In this document: positions 1 through 12,988 of the stretch, piece after piece
Layout of the letters: each line of letters starts with the position of its first letter
Numbering within the stretch: the stretch's first letter is position 1
Assembly (NCBI GenBank): GCA_963556195.1
Contig: CAUVYP010000587.1
Coordinates: 558,001-622,000 of the forward strand
Source: Sepiola atlantica
Lineage: Eukaryota; Mollusca; Cephalopoda; Sepiida; Sepiolidae
Length of the DNA stretch: 64,000 nt
Direction of reading: 5' to 3'
Notes under the pieces: generated by a model
What the model saw: only the letters and a program-made list of their open reading frames with translations
Told to the model about the DNA's origin: nothing
Database searches by the model: none
Position numbers and translations under genes: made by a program

Positions 1-155
1 TTTATAACTTCCACATTTATTCGAATTGTGCAACGAAACTTGGCAGACAGTCGCGGATAGGCTTTTTCTAGTGAAGTACCAAGTTTCAGAAGTGCAGCTC
101 TTGTACTTCCGGAGATATGTCGATACAAACTGAATACGCAAAACATCAACAAAAT
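1..155 (+). repeat. Partial class 1 monomer at left edge
   Basis: The last 155 bp of a class 1 monomer (cassette agtcgcggatagg, then ttttctagtgaag). It matches 3907-4061, so the 21-monomer-offset duplication annotated below extends beyond the left end of the window and its true start is not visible. Confidence 0.9.
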
Positions 156-713
156 TTAGCGCGTTTTAAAGGTGATATCGCTTTTGTTTATAACTTCCAC
201 ATTTATTCGAATTGTGCAACGAAACTTGGCAGACAGTCGCGGATAGGCTTTTTCTACTGAAGTACCAAGTTTCAGAAGTGCAGCTCTTGTACTGCCGGAG
301 ATATGTCGATACAAACTGAATACGCAAACAATCAACAAAATTTAGTGCGTTTTAAAGTTGATATCGCTTTTGTTTATAACTTCCACATTTATTCTAATTG
401 TGCAACGAAACTTTGCAGACAACCGCGGAGACACATGTTCTACTGAAGTACCAAGTTTCAGAAGTGCAGCTCTTGTACTGTCGGAGATATGTCGATACAA
501 ACTTAATACGCAAAACATCGACAAAATTTAGCGCGTTTTAAAGTTGATATCGCTTTTGTTTATAACTGCCACATTTATTCTAATTGTGCAACGAAACTTT
601 GCAGACCAGCGCGGAGATCCATTCTCTACTGAAGTACCAAGTTTCAGAAGTTCAGCTCTCGTACTGCCGGAGATATGTCGATACAAACTGAATACGCAAA
701 ACATCAACAAAAT

Positions 714-899
714 TTAGCGCGTTTTAAAGTTGATATCGCTTTTGTTTATAACTTCCACATTTATTCGAATTGTGCAACGACATTTTGCAGACAACCGCGG
801 AGACAAATGTTCTACTGAAGTACCAAGTTTCAGAAGTGCAGCTCTTGTACTGCCGGAGATATGTCGATACAAACTTAATACGCAAAACATCAACAAAAT
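714..899 (+). repeat. Class 2b monomer (type example)
   Basis: Cassette aaccgcggagacaaatgttc, linked to 'cgacatttt' just upstream. It occurs at 714, 4620, 7224 and 12431 and always follows a class 3 monomer and precedes a class 4b monomer, so the 3,2b,4b trimer moves as one unit in region I. The cassette alone reappears in region II monomers 24890 and 27121 on a different backbone. Confidence 0.85.
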
Positions 900-1271
900 T
901 TAGCGCGTTTTAAAGTTGATATCGCTTTTGTTTATAACTTCCACATTTATTCGAATTGTGCAACGAAACTTTGCAGACAACAGCTCAGACAAATTTTCTA
1001 CTGAAGTACCAAGTTTCAGAAGTGCAGCTCTTGTACTGCACGAGATATGTCGATACAAACTGAATACGCAAAACATCAACAAAATTTAGCGCGTTTTAAA
1101 GTTGATATCGCTTTTGTTTATAACTTCCACATTTATTCGAATTGTGCAACGAAATTTTAGAGACAACCGCGGAGACACATGTTCTACTGAAGTACCAAGT
1201 TTCAGAAGTGCAGCTCTTGTACTGCCGGAGATATGTCGATACAAACTTAATACGCAAAACATCAACAAAAT

Positions 1272-1457
1272 TTAGCGCGTTTTAAAGTTGATATCGCTTT
1301 TGTTTATAACTGCCACATTTATTCTAATTGTGCAACGAAACTTTGCAGACCAGCGCGGAGATCAATTCTCTACTGAAGTACCAAGTTTCAGAAGTGCAGC
1401 TCTTGTACTGCCGGAGATATGTCGATACAAACTTAATACGCAAAACATCAACAAAAT
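1272..1457 (+). repeat. Class 3 monomer (type example)
   Basis: Cassette cagcgcggagatcaattc with 'aactgccac' upstream and often 'agttcagctctcg' downstream. Class 3 is found at 528, 1272, 2760, 4434, 7038 and 12245 and nowhere to the right of 12430, so it is specific to region I. The cassette change creates an in-frame stop on the minus strand, which is why the otherwise repeating 60-codon frame is missing from most of these monomers. Confidence 0.85.
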
Positions 1458-1643
1458 TTAGCGCGTTTTAAAGTTGATATCGCTTTTGTTTATAACTTCC
1501 ACATTTATTCTAATTGTGCAACGAAACTTTGCAGACAACCGCTCAGACGAATTGGCTACTGAAGTACCAAGTTTCAGAAGTGCAGCTCTTGTACTGCCGG
1601 AGATATGTCGATACAAACTGAATACGCAAAACATCAACAAAAT
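1458..1643 (+). repeat. Class 4a monomer (type example)
   Basis: Cassette aaccgctcagacgaattggc. Variants read 'cagccgaattgg' (2946, 5178, 7782) and, in region II, 'cagccgaatggg' (13547, 15965, 18569, 22845, 29168). The shift from the first to the last form tracks position in the array and marks region II as a derivative lineage. Confidence 0.85.
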
Positions 1644-2201
1644 TTAGCGCTTTTTAAAGTTGATATCGCTTTTGTTTATAACTTCCACATTTATTCGAAT
1701 TGTGCAACGAAACTTTGCAGACCGTCGCGGATAGGCTTTTTCTAGTGAAGTACCAAGTTTCAGAAGTGCAGCTCTTGTACTTCCGGAGATATGTCGATAC
1801 AAACTGAATACGCAAAACATCAACAAAATTTAGCGCGTTTTAAAGTTGATATCGCTTTTGTTTATAACTTCCACATTTATTCTAATTGTGCAACGAAACT
1901 TTGCAGACAACCGCGGAGACACATGTTCTACTGAAGTACCAAGTTTCAGAAGTGAAGCTCTTGTACTGCCGGAGATATGTCGATACAAACTTAATACGCA
2001 AAACATCGACAAAATTTAGCGCGTTTCAAAGTTGATATCGCTTTTGTTTATAACTTCCACATTTATTCGAATTGTGCAACGAAATTTTGCAGACAACCGC
2101 GGAGACACATGTTCTACTGAAGTTCCAAGTTTCAGAAGTGCAGCTCTTTTACTGCCAGAGATATATCGATATAAACTTAATACGCAAAACATCAACAAAA
2201 T

Positions 2202-2573
2202 TTAGCGCGTTTTAAAGTTGATATCGCTTTTGTTTATAACTTCCACATTTATTCTAAGTGTGCAACGAAACTTGGCAGACAGTCGCGGATAGGCTTTTTC
2301 TACTGAAGTACCAAGTTTCAGAAGTGCAGCTCTTGTACTGCCGGAGATATGTCGATACAAACTGAATACGCAAACAATCAACAAAATTTAGTGCGATTTA
2401 AAGTTAATATCGCTTTTGTTTATAACTTCCACATTCATTGTAATTGTGCAACGAAACTTTGCAGAGATTAGCGGAGTAACATGTTCTGCTAAAGTACCAA
2501 GTTTCAGAAGTGCAGCTCTAGTACTGCCGGAGATATGTCGATACAAACTGAATACGCAAAACATCAACAAAAT
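2202..2573 (+). repeat. Class 1-class 5 dimer (type example)
   Basis: A class 1 monomer with the variant tail 'gcaaacaatcaac' followed directly by class 5. The same pair recurs at 3132, 5364, 7968, 9270, 10572, 13733, 18755, 21172, 23031, 25262 and 29354. The tail variant seldom occurs without class 5 next (exceptions at 156 and 4062, which belong to duplication D1), so the two monomers are copied together. Confidence 0.85.
2388..2573 (+). repeat. Class 5 monomer (type example), the most diverged class
   Basis: Cassette gattagcggagtcac, with a set of linked changes across the whole monomer: 'tttagtgcgattt' head, 'gttaatatc', 'cattcattgtaattg', 'tctgctaaag', 'tttaagaag' in most copies and 'ctctagtac'. 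Found at 2388, 3318, 5550, 8154, 9456, 10758, 12803 (hybrid), 13919, 16151, 18941, 20986, 21358, 23217, 25448, 27493 and 29540, with a weaker 'gatcagcgg' relative at 32701, 35491 and 49064. It is usually preceded by a class 1 monomer whose tail reads 'caaacaatcaac'. The linked block implies a long separate history followed by reinsertion into the array. Confidence 0.9.
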
Positions 2574-3906
2574 TTAGCGCGTTTTAAAGTTGATATCGCT
2601 TTTGTTTATAACTTCCACATTTATTCTAATTGTGCAACGAAACTTTGCAGACAACCGCGGAGACACATGTTCTACTGAAGTACCAAGTTTCAGAAGTGCA
2701 GCTCTTGTACTGCCGGAGATATGTCGATACAAACTTAATACGCAAAACATCGACAAAATTTAGCGCGTTTTAAAGTTGATATCGCTTTTGTTTATAACTG
2801 CCACATTTATTCTAATTGTGCAACGAAACTTTGCAGACCAGCGCGGAGATCAATTCTCTACTGAAGTACCAAGTTTCAGAAGTTCAGCTCTCGTACTGCC
2901 GGAGATATGTCGATACAAACTGAATACGCAAAACATCAACAAAATTTAGCGCGTTTTAAAGTTGATATCGCTTTTGTTTATAACTTCCACATTTATTCTA
3001 ATTGTGCAACGAAACTTTGCAGACAACCGCTCAGCCGAATTGGCTACTGAAGTACCAAGTTTCAGAAGTGCAGCTCTTGTACTTCCGGAGATATGTCGAT
3101 ACAAACTGAATACGCAAAACATCAACAAAATTTAGCGCGTTTTAAAGTTGATATCGCTTTTGTTTATAACTTCCACATTTATTTGAATTGTGCAACGAAA
3201 CTTGGAAGACAGTCGCGGATAGGCTTTTTCCACTGAAGTACCAAGTTTCAGAAGTGCAGCTCTTGTACTGCCGGAGATATGTCGATACAAACTGAATACG
3301 CAAACAATCAACAAAATTTAGTGCGATTTAAAGTTAATATCGCTTTTGTTTATAACTTCCACATTCATTGTAATTGTGCAACGAAACTTTGCAGAGATTA
3401 GCGGAGTCACATGTTCTGCTAAAGTACCAAGTTTAAGAAGTGCAGCTCTAGTACTGCCGGAGATATGTCGATACAAACTGAATACGCAAAACATCAACAA
3501 AATTTAGCGCGTTTTAAAGTTGATATCGCTTTTGTTTATAACTTCCACATTTATTCTAATTGTGCAACGAAACTTTGCAGACAACCGCTCAGACGAATTG
3601 GCTACTGAAGTACCAAGTTTCAGAAGTGCAGCTCTTGTACTCCCGGAGATATGTCGATACAAACTGAATACGCAAAACATCAACAAAATTTAGCGCTTTT
3701 TAAAGTTGATATCGCTTTTGTTTATAACTTCGACATTTATTCGAATTGTGCAACGAAACTTTGCAGACCGTCGCGGATAGGCTTTTTCTAGTGAAGTACC
3801 AAGTTTCAGAAGTGCAGCTCTTGTACTTCCGGAGATATGTCGATACAAACTGAATACGCAAAATATCAACAAAATTTAGCGCGTTTTAAAGTTGATATCG
3901 CTTTTG

Positions 3907-5177
3907 TTTATAACTTCCACATTTATTCGAATTGTGCAACGAAACTTGGCAGACAGTCGCGGACAGGCTTTTTCTAGTGAAGTACCAAGTTTCAGAAGTG
4001 CAGCTCTTGTACTTCCGGAGATATGTCGATACAAACTGAATACGCAAAACATCAACAAAATTTAGCGCGTTTTAAAGGTGATATCGCTTTTGTTTATAAC
4101 TTCCACATTTATTCTAATTGTGCAACGAAACTTGGCAGACAGTCGCGGATAGGCTTTTTCTACTGAAGTACAAAGTTTCAGAAGTGCAGCTCTTGTACTG
4201 CCGGAGATATGTCGATACAAACTGAATACGCAAACAATCAACAAAATTTAGTGCGTTTTAAAGTTGATATCGCTTTTGTTTATAACTTCCACATTTATTC
4301 TAATTGTGCAACGAAACTTTGCAGACAACCGCGGAGACACATGTTCTACTGAAGTACCAAGTTTCAGAAGTGCAGCTCTTGTACTGCCGGAGATATGTCG
4401 ATACAAACTTAATACGCAAAACATCGACAAAATTTAGCGCGTTTTAAAGTTGATATCGCTTTTGTTTATAACTGCCACATTTATTCTAATTGTGCAACGA
4501 AACTTTGCAGACCAGCGCGGAGATCCATTCTCTACTGAAGTACCAAGTTTCAGAAGTTCAGCTCTCGTACTGCCGGAGATATGTCGATACAAACTGAATA
4601 CGCAAAACATCAACAAAATTTAGCGCGTTTTAAAGTTGATATCGCTTTTGTTTATAACTTCCACATTTATTCGAATTGTGCAACGACATTTTGCAGACAA
4701 CCGCGGAGACAAATGTTCTACTGAAGTACCAAGTTTCAGAAGTGCAGCTCTTGTACTGCCGGAGATATGTCGATACAAACTTAATACGCAAAACATCAAC
4801 AAAATTTAGCGCGTTTTAAAGTTGATATCGCTTTTGTTTATAACTTCCACATTTATTCGAATTGTGCAACGAAACTTTGCAGACAACAGCTCAGACAAAT
4901 TTTCTACTGAAGTACCAAGTTTCAGAAGTGCAGCTCTTGTACTGCACGAGATATGTCGATACAAACTGAATACGCAAAACATCAACAAAATTTAGCGCGT
5001 TTTAAAGTTGATATCGCTTTTGTTTATAACTTCCACATTTATTCGAATTGTGCAACGAAATTTTAGAGACAACCGCGGAGACACATGTTCTACTGAAGTA
5101 CCAAGTTTCAGAAGTGCAGCTCTTGTACTGCCGGAGATATGTCGATACAAACTTAATACGCAAAACATCAACAAAAT
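3907..5177 (+). repeat. Segmental duplication D1, copy 2
   Basis: Second copy of 1-1271, offset 3906 bp. It is followed by class 4a and 1 monomers rather than class 3. The same stretch also forms part of the 14-monomer-offset duplication with 7038-9269, so this sequence was copied more than once. Confidence 0.9.
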
Positions 5178-6665
5178 TTAGCGCGTTTTAAAGTTGATAT
5201 CGCTTTTGTTTATAACTTCCACATTTATTCTAATTGTGCAACTAAACTTTGCAGACAACCGCTCAGCCGAATTGGCTACTAAAGTACCAAGTTTCAGAAG
5301 TGCAGCTCTTGTACTTACGGAGATATGTCGATACAAACTGAATACGCAAAACATCAACAAAATTTAGCGCGTTTTAAAGTTGATATCGCTTTTGTTTATA
5401 ACTTCCACATTTATTTTAATTCTGCAACGAAACTTGGAAGACAGTCGCGGATAGGCTTTTTCCACTGAAGTACCAAGTTTCAGAAGTGCAGCTCTTGTAC
5501 TGCCGGAGATATGTCGATACAAACTGAATACGCAAACAATCAACAAAATTTAGTGCGATTTAAAGTTAATATCGCTTTTGTTTATAACTTCCACATTCAT
5601 TGTAATTGTGCAACGAAACTTTGCAGAGAGTAGCGGAGTCACATGTTCTGCTAAAGTACCAAGTTTAAAAAGTGCAGCTCTAGTACTGCCGGAGATATGT
5701 CGATACAAACTGAATACGCAAAACATCAACAAAATTTAGCGCGTTTTAAAGTTGATATCGCTTTTGTTTATAACTTCCACATTTATTCGAATTGTGCAAC
5801 GAAACTTTGCAGACAGTCGCGGATAGGCCTTTTCTACTGAAGTACTAAGTTTCAGAAGTGCAGCTCTTGTACTGCCGGAGATATGTCGATACAAACTGAA
5901 TACGCAAAACATCAACAAAATTTAGCGCGTTTTAAAGTTGATATCGCTTTTGTTTATAACTTCCACATTTATTCTAATTGTGCAACGAAACTTTGCAGAC
6001 AACCGCGGAGACACATTTTCTGCTGAAGTACCAAGTTTCAGAAGTGCAGCTCTTGTACTGCCGGAGATATGTCGATACAAACTGAATACGCAAAACATCA
6101 ACAAAATTTAGCGCGTTTCAAAGTTGATATCGCTTTTGTTTATAACTTCCACATTTATTCGAATTGTGCAACGAAATTTTGCAGACAACCGCGGGGACAC
6201 ATGTTCTACTGAAGTACCAAGTTTCAGAAGTGCAGCTCTTTTACTGCCGGCGATATGTCGATATAAACTTAATACGCAAAACATCAACAAAATTTAGCGC
6301 GTTTTAAAGTTGATATCGCTTTTGTTTATAACTTCCACATTTATTCAAATTGTGCAACGAAACTTTGCAGACAACCGCTCAGACGAATTGGCTACTGAAG
6401 TACCAAGTTTCAGAAGTGCAGCTCTTGTACTGCCGGAGATATGTCGATACAAACTGAATACGCAAAACATCAACAAAATTTAGCGCTTTTTAAAGTTGAT
6501 ATCGCTTTTGTTTATAACTTCGACATTTATTCGAATTGTGCAACGAAACTTTGCAGACCGTCGCGGATAGGCTTTTTCTAGTGAAGTACCAAGTTTCAGA
6601 AGTGCAGCTCTTGTACTTCCGGAGATATGTCGATACAAACTGAATACGCAAAACATCAACAAAAT
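4434..6665 (+). repeat. 14-monomer HOR, copy 1
   Basis: Twelve monomers (3,2b,4b,2a,4a,1,5,1,2c,2a,4a,1) matching 7038-9269 at an offset of 2604 bp, that is 14 monomers. Eleven of twelve positions agree in class; at 5922 a class 2c monomer stands where copy 2 has class 2d (8526), consistent with conversion or replacement of one monomer. Shared markers include 'ttagagac' (4992/7596), the class 4a cassette with 'cagccgaattgg' (5178/7782) and 'cttggaagac' (5364/7968). Confidence 0.85.
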
Positions 6666-7037
6666 TTAGCGCGTTTTAAAGTTGATATCGCTTTTGTTTA
6701 TAACTTCCACATTTATTCGAATTGTGCAACGAAACTTAGCAGACAGTCGCGGATAGGCTTTTTCTAGTGAAGTACCAAGTTTCAGAAGTGCAGCTCTTGT
6801 ACTTCCGGAGATATGTCGATACAAACTTAATACGCAAAACATCAACAAAATTTAGCGCGTTTTAAAGTTGATATCGCTTTTGTTTATAACTTCAACATTT
6901 ATTCTAATTGTGCAACGAAACTTGGCAGACAGTCGCGGATAGGCTTTTTCTACTGAAGTACCAAGTTTCAGAAGTGCAGCTCTTGTACTGCCGGAGATAT
7001 GTCGATACAAACTTAATACGCAAAACATCGACAAAAT

Positions 7038-9269
7038 TTAGCGCGTTTTAAAATTGATATCGCTTTTGTTTATAACTGCCACATTTATTCTAATTGTGCA
7101 ACGAAACTTTGCAGACCAGCGCGGAGATCAATTCTCTACTGAAGTACCAAGTTTCAGAAGTTCAGCTCTCGTACTGCCGGAGATATGTCGATACAAACTG
7201 AATACGCAAAACATCAACAAAATTTAGCGCGTTTTAAAGTTGATATCGCTTTTGATTATAACTTCCACATTTATTCGAATTGTGCAACGACATTTTGCAG
7301 ACAACCGCGGAGACAAATGTTCTACTGAAGTACCAAGTTTCAGAAGTGCAGCTCTTGTACTGCCGGAGATATGTCGATACAAACTTAATACGCAAAACAT
7401 CAACAAAATTTAGCGCGTTTTAAAGTTGATATCGCTTTTGTTTATAACTTCCACATTTATTCGAATTGTGCAACGAAACTTTGCAGACAACAGCTCAGAC
7501 AAATTTTCTACTGAAGTACCAAGTTTCAGAAGTGCAGCTCTTGTACTGCACGAGATATGTCGATACAAACTGAATACGCAAAACATCAACAAAATTTAGC
7601 GCGTTTTAAAGTTGATATCGCTTTTGTTTATAACTTCCACATTTATTCGAATTGTGCAACGAAATTTTAGAGACAACCGCGGAGACACATGTTCTACTGA
7701 AGTACCAAGTTTCAGAAGTGCAGCTCTTGTACTGCCGGAGATATGTCGATACAAACTTAATACGCAAAACATCAACAAAATTTAGCGCGTTTTAAAGTTG
7801 ATATCGCTTTTGTTTATAACTTCCACATTTATTCTAATTGTGCAACGAAACTTTGCAGACAACCGCTCAGCCGAATTGGCTACTGAAGTACCAAGTTTCA
7901 GAAGTGCAGCTCTTGTATTTCCGGAGATATGTCGATACAAACTGAATACGCAAAACATCAACAAAATTTAGCGCGTTTTAAAGTTGATATCGCTTTTGTT
8001 TATAACTTCCACATTTATTTGAATTGTGCAACGAAACTTGGAAGACAGTCGCGGATAGGCTTTTTCCACTGAAGTACCAAGTTTCAGAAGTGCAGCTCTT
8101 GTACTGCCGGAGATATGTCGATACAAACTGAATACGCAAACAATCAACAAAATTTAGTGCGATTTAAAGTTAATATCGCTTTTGTTTATAACTTCCACAT
8201 TCATTGTAATTGTGCAACGAAACTCTGCAGAGATTAGCGGAGTCACATGTTCTGCTAAAGTACCAAGTTTAAGAAGTGCAGCTCTAGTACTGCCGGAGAT
8301 ATGTCGATACAAACTGAATACGCAAAACATCAACAAAATTTAGTGCGTTTTAAAGTTGATATCGCTTTTGTTTATAACTTCCACATTTATTCGAATTGTG
8401 CAACGAAACTTTGCAGACAGTCGCGGATAGGCCTTTTCTACTGAAGTACTAAGTTTCAGAAGTGCAGCTCTTGTACTGCCGGAGATATGTCGATACAAAC
8501 TGAATACGCAAAACATCGACAAAATTTAGCGCGTTTTAAAGTTGATATCGCTTTTGTTTATAACTTCCACATTTATTCTAATTGTGCAACGAAACTTTGC
8601 AGACAACCGCGGAGCCAAATTCTCTACTGAAGTACCAAGTTTCAGAAGTGCAGCTCTTGTACTGCCGGAGATATGTCGATACAAACTGAATACGCAAAAC
8701 ATCAACAAAATTTAGCGCGTTTCAAAGTTGATATCGCTTTTGTTTATAACTTCCACATTTATTCGAATTGTGCAACGAAATTTTGCAGACAACCGCGGGG
8801 ACACATATTCTACTGAAGTACCAAGTTTCAGAAGTGCAGCTCTCTTACTGCCGGAGATATGTCGATATAAACTTAATACGCAAAACATCAACAAAATTTA
8901 GCGCGTTTTAAAGTTGATATCGCTTTTGTTTATAACTTCCACATTTATTCTAATTGTGCAACGAAACTTTGCAGACAACCGCTCAGACGAATTGGCTACT
9001 GAAGTACCAAGTTTCAGAAGTGCAGCTCTTGTACTGCCGGAGATATGTCGATACAAACTGAATACGCAAAACATCAACAAAATTTAGCGCTTTTTAAAGT
9101 TGATATCGCTTTTGTTTATAACTTCGACATTTATTCGAATTGTGCAACGAAACTTTGCAGACCGTCGCGGATAGGCTTTTTCTAGTGAAGTACCAAGTTT
9201 CAGAAGTGCAGCTCTTGTACTTCCGGAGATATGTCAGTACAAACTGAATACGCAAAACATCAACAAAAT
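7038..9269 (+). repeat. 14-monomer HOR, copy 2
   Basis: Counterpart of 4434-6665. It differs by a class 2d monomer at 8526 and by private substitutions such as 'aaaattgatatc' at the head of 7038 and 'gattataac' in 7224. The monomer at 9084 carries a local cgatac-to-cagtac change. Confidence 0.85.
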
Positions 9270-11315
9270 TTAGCGCGTTTTAAAGTTGATATCGCTTTTG
9301 TTTATAACTTCCACATTTATTCGAATTGTGCAACGAAACTTGGCAGACAGTCGCGGATAGGCTTTTTCTAGTAAAGTACCAAGTTTCAGAAGTGCAGCTC
9401 TTGTACTTCCGGAGATATGTCGATACAAACTGAATACGCAAACAATCAACAAAATTTAGTGCGATTTAAAGTTAATATCGCTTTTGTTTATAACTTCCAC
9501 ATTCATTGTAATTGTGCAACGAAACTTTGCAGAGATTAGCGGAGTCACATGTTCTGCTAAAGTACCAAGTTTAAGAAGTGCAGCTCTAGTACTGCCGGAG
9601 ATATGTCGATACAAACTGAATACGCAAAACATCAACAAAATTTAGCGCGTTTTAAAGTTGATATCGCTTTTGTTTATAACTTCCACATTTATTCGAATTG
9701 TGCAACGAAACTTTGCAGACAGTCGCGGAAAGGCCTTTTCTACTGAAGTGCTAAGTTTCAGAAGTGCAGCTCTTGTACTGCCGGAGATATGTCGATACAA
9801 ACTGAATACACAAAACATCAACTAAATTTAGCGCGTTTTAAAGTTGATATCGCTTTTGTTTATAACTTCCACATTTATGCGAATTGTGCAACGAAATTTT
9901 GCAGACAACCGCGGAGACACATTTTCTGCTGAAGTACCAAGTTTCAGAAGTGCAGCTGTGGTACTGCCGGAGATATGTCGATACAAACTTAATACGCAAA
10001 ACATCAACAAAATTTAGCGCGTTTTAAAGTTGATATCGCTTTTGTTTATAACTTCCACATTTATTCGAATTGTGCAACGAAACTTTGCAGACAACCGCTC
10101 AGACCAATTGGCTACTGAAGTACCAAGTTTCAGAAGTGCAGCTCTTGTACTGCCGGAGATATGTCGATACAAACTTAATACGCAAAACATCAACTAAATT
10201 TAGCGCGTTTTAAAGTTGATATCGCTTTTGTTTATAACTTCCACATTTATTCTAATTGTGCAACGAAACTTTGCAGACAACCGCTCAGACGAATTTGCTA
10301 CTGAAATACCAAGTTGCAGAAGTGCAGCTCTTGTACTGCCGGAGATATGTCGATACAAACTGAATACGCAAAACATCAACAAAATTTAGCGCTTTTTAAA
10401 GTTGATATCGCTTTTGTTTATAACTTCGACATTTATTCGAATTGTGCAACGAAACTTTGCAGACCGTCGCGGATAGGCTTTTTCTAGTGAAGTACCAAGT
10501 TTCAGAAGTGCAGCTCTTGTACTTCCGGAGATATGTCGATACAAACTGAATACGCAAAACATCAACAAAATTTAGCGCGTTTTAAAGTTGATATCGCTTT
10601 TGTTTATAACTTCCACATTTATTCTAATTGTGCAACGAATCTTGGCAGACAGTCGCGGATAGGCTTTTTCTACTGAAGTACCAAGTTTCAGAAGTGCAGC
10701 TCTTGTACTGCCGGAGATATGTCGATACAAACTGGAGACGCAAACAATCAACAAAATTTAGTGCGATTTAAAGTTAATATCGCTTTTGTTTATAACTTCC
10801 ACATTCATTGTAATTGTGCAACGAAACTTTGCAGAGATTAGCGGAGTCACATGTTCTGCTAAAGTACCAAGTTTAAGAAGTGCAGCTCTAGTACTGCCGG
10901 AGATATGTCGATACAAACTGAATACGCAAAACATCAACAAAATTTAGCGCGTTTTAAAGTTGATATCGCTTTTGTTTATAACTTCCACATTTATTCGAAT
11001 TGTGCAACGAAATTTTGCAGACAACCGCGGAGACACATTTTCTGCTGAAGTACCAAGTTTCAGAAGTGCAGCTCTTGTACTGCCGGAGATATGTCGATAC
11101 AAACTTAATACGCAAAACATCAACAAAATTTAGCGCGTTTTAAAGTTGATATCGCTTTTGTTTATAACTTCCACATTTAGTCTAATTGTGCAACGAAACT
11201 TTGCAGACAACCGCGGAGACAAATTCTCTACTGAAGTACCAAGTTTCAGAAGTGCAGCTCTTGTACTGCCGGAGATATGTCGATACAAACTGAATACGCA
11301 AAACATCAACAAAAT

Positions 11316-11500
11316 TTAGCGCGTTTCAAAGTTGATATCGCTTTTGTTTATAACTTCCACATTTATTCGAATTGTGCAACGAAATTTTGCAGACAACCGC
11401 GGAGACACATGTTCTACTAAAGTACCAATTTCAGAAGTGCAGCTCTTGTACTGCCGGAGATATGTCGATACAAACTTAATACGCAAAACATCAATAAAAT
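11316..11500 (+). repeat. 185-bp class 2a monomer
   Basis: One base is missing in 'gtaccaatttcag' (normally gtaccaagtttcag). It is the first length variant in the window and the only one in region I; all monomers from 156 to 11315 keep exact 186-bp register. Confidence 0.95.
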
Positions 11501-12802
11501 TTAGCGCTTTTTAAAGTTGATATCGCTTTTGTTTATAACTTCGACATTTATTCGAATTGTGCAACGAAACTTTGCAGACCGTCGCGGATAGGCTTTTTCT
11601 AGTGAAGTACCAAGTTTCAGAAGTGCAGCTCTTGTACTGCCGGAGATATGTCGATACAAACTGAATACGCAAAACATCAACAAAATTTAGCGCGTTTTAA
11701 AGTTGATATCGCTTTTGTTTATAACTTCCACATTTATTTGAATTGTGCAACGAAACTTGGAAGACAGTAACGGATAGGCTTTTTCTAGTGAAGTACCAAG
11801 TTTCAGAAGTGCAGCTCTTGTACTTCCGGAGATATGTCGATACAAACTGAATACGCAAAACATCAACAAAATTTAGCGCGTTTTAAAGTTGATATCGCTT
11901 TTGTTTATAACTTCCACATTTATTCGAATTGTGCAACGAAACTTTGCAGACAGTTGCGTATAGGCCTTTTCTACTGAAGTACCAAGTTTCAGAAGTGCAG
12001 CTGTTGCACTGCCGGAGATATGTCGATACAAACTGAATACGCAAAACATCAACAAAATTAAGCGCGTTTTAAAGTTGATATCGCTTTTGTTTATAACTTC
12101 CACATTTATTCGAATTGTTAAACGAAACTTTGCAGACAACCGCGGAGACACATGTTCTACTGAAGTACCAAGGTTCAGAAGTGCAGCTGTTGTACTGCCG
12201 GAGATATGTCGATACAAACTTAATACGCAAAACATCGACAAAATTTAGCGCGTTTTAAAGTTGATATCGCTTTTGTTTATAACTTCTACCTTTATTCTAA
12301 TTGTGCAACGAAACTTTGCAGACTAGCGCGGAGATCAATTCTCTACTGAAGTACCAAGTTTCAGAAGTTCAGCTCTCGTACTGCCACAGATATGTCGATA
12401 CAAACTGAATACGCAAAACATCAACAAAATTTAGCGCGTTTTAAAGTTGATATCGCTTTTGTTTATAACTTCCACATTTATTCGAATTGTGCAACGACAT
12501 TTTGCAGACCACCGCGGAGACAAATGTTCTACTGAAGTACCAAGTTTCAGAAGTGCAGCTCTTGTACTGCCGGAGATATGTCGATACAAACTTAATACGC
12601 AAAACATCAACAAAATTTAGCGCGTTTTAAAGTTGATATCGCTTTTGTTTATAACTTCCACATTTATTCTAATTGTGCAACGAAACTTTGCAGAAAACAG
12701 CTCAGACAAATTTTCTACTGAAGTACCAAGTTTAAGAAGTGCAGCTCTTGTACTGCCGGAGATATGTCGATACAAACTGAATACGCAAAACATCAACAAA
12801 AT

Positions 12803-12988
12803 TTAGCGCGTTTTAAAGTTGATATCGCTTTTGTTTATAACTTCCACATTTATTCTAATTGTGCAACGAAACTTTGCAGAGATTAGCGGAGTCACATATT
12901 CTGCAAAAGTACCAAGTTTAAGAAGTGCAGCTCTAGTACTGCCGGAGATATGTCGATACAAACTGAATACGCAAAACATCAACAAAAT
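12803..12988 (+). repeat. Hybrid monomer: ordinary left part, class 5 cassette and right part
   Basis: The head is ordinary ('ttagcgcg', 'gttgatatc', 'tttattctaattg'), but from the cassette onward it is class 5 ('gattagcgg', 'tttaagaag', 'ctctagtac'). Ordinary sequence is identifiable up to 12855 and class 5 from 12881, so the exchange lies in about 25 bp immediately left of the cassette. Shared tail sequence prevents judging whether it reverts further right. Confidence 0.8.

Larger units (their letters stand above)
1..1271 (+). repeat. Segmental duplication D1, copy 1
   Basis: Matches 3907-5177 at an offset of exactly 3906 bp (21 monomers) with only a few substitutions seen (for example gtaccaag near 265 against gtacaaag near 4171). 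Shared private variants include the 'aaaggtgatatc' head near 170 and 4076, 'ttagagac' in the monomer at 1086 and 4992, and the 'gcacgag' at 1048 and 4954. Similarity stops at 1272, which is class 3 here and class 4a at 5178. Confidence 0.9.

Noticed and set aside
1..186. Internal dimer structure of the monomer (two ~93-bp halves)
   Set aside because: Comparing the halves by eye shows only short common words such as 'gatat' and 'cgaaac/caaac', with no consistent alignment.
156..338. About 60-codon minus-strand open frame repeated in most monomers as a protein-coding gene
   Set aside because: It starts at TTG, repeats only because 186 is divisible by 3, is broken by one-base indels in dozens of monomers and by a stop in most class 3 monomers, and its most variable part is the cassette. 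No promoter, splice or domain evidence was seen.
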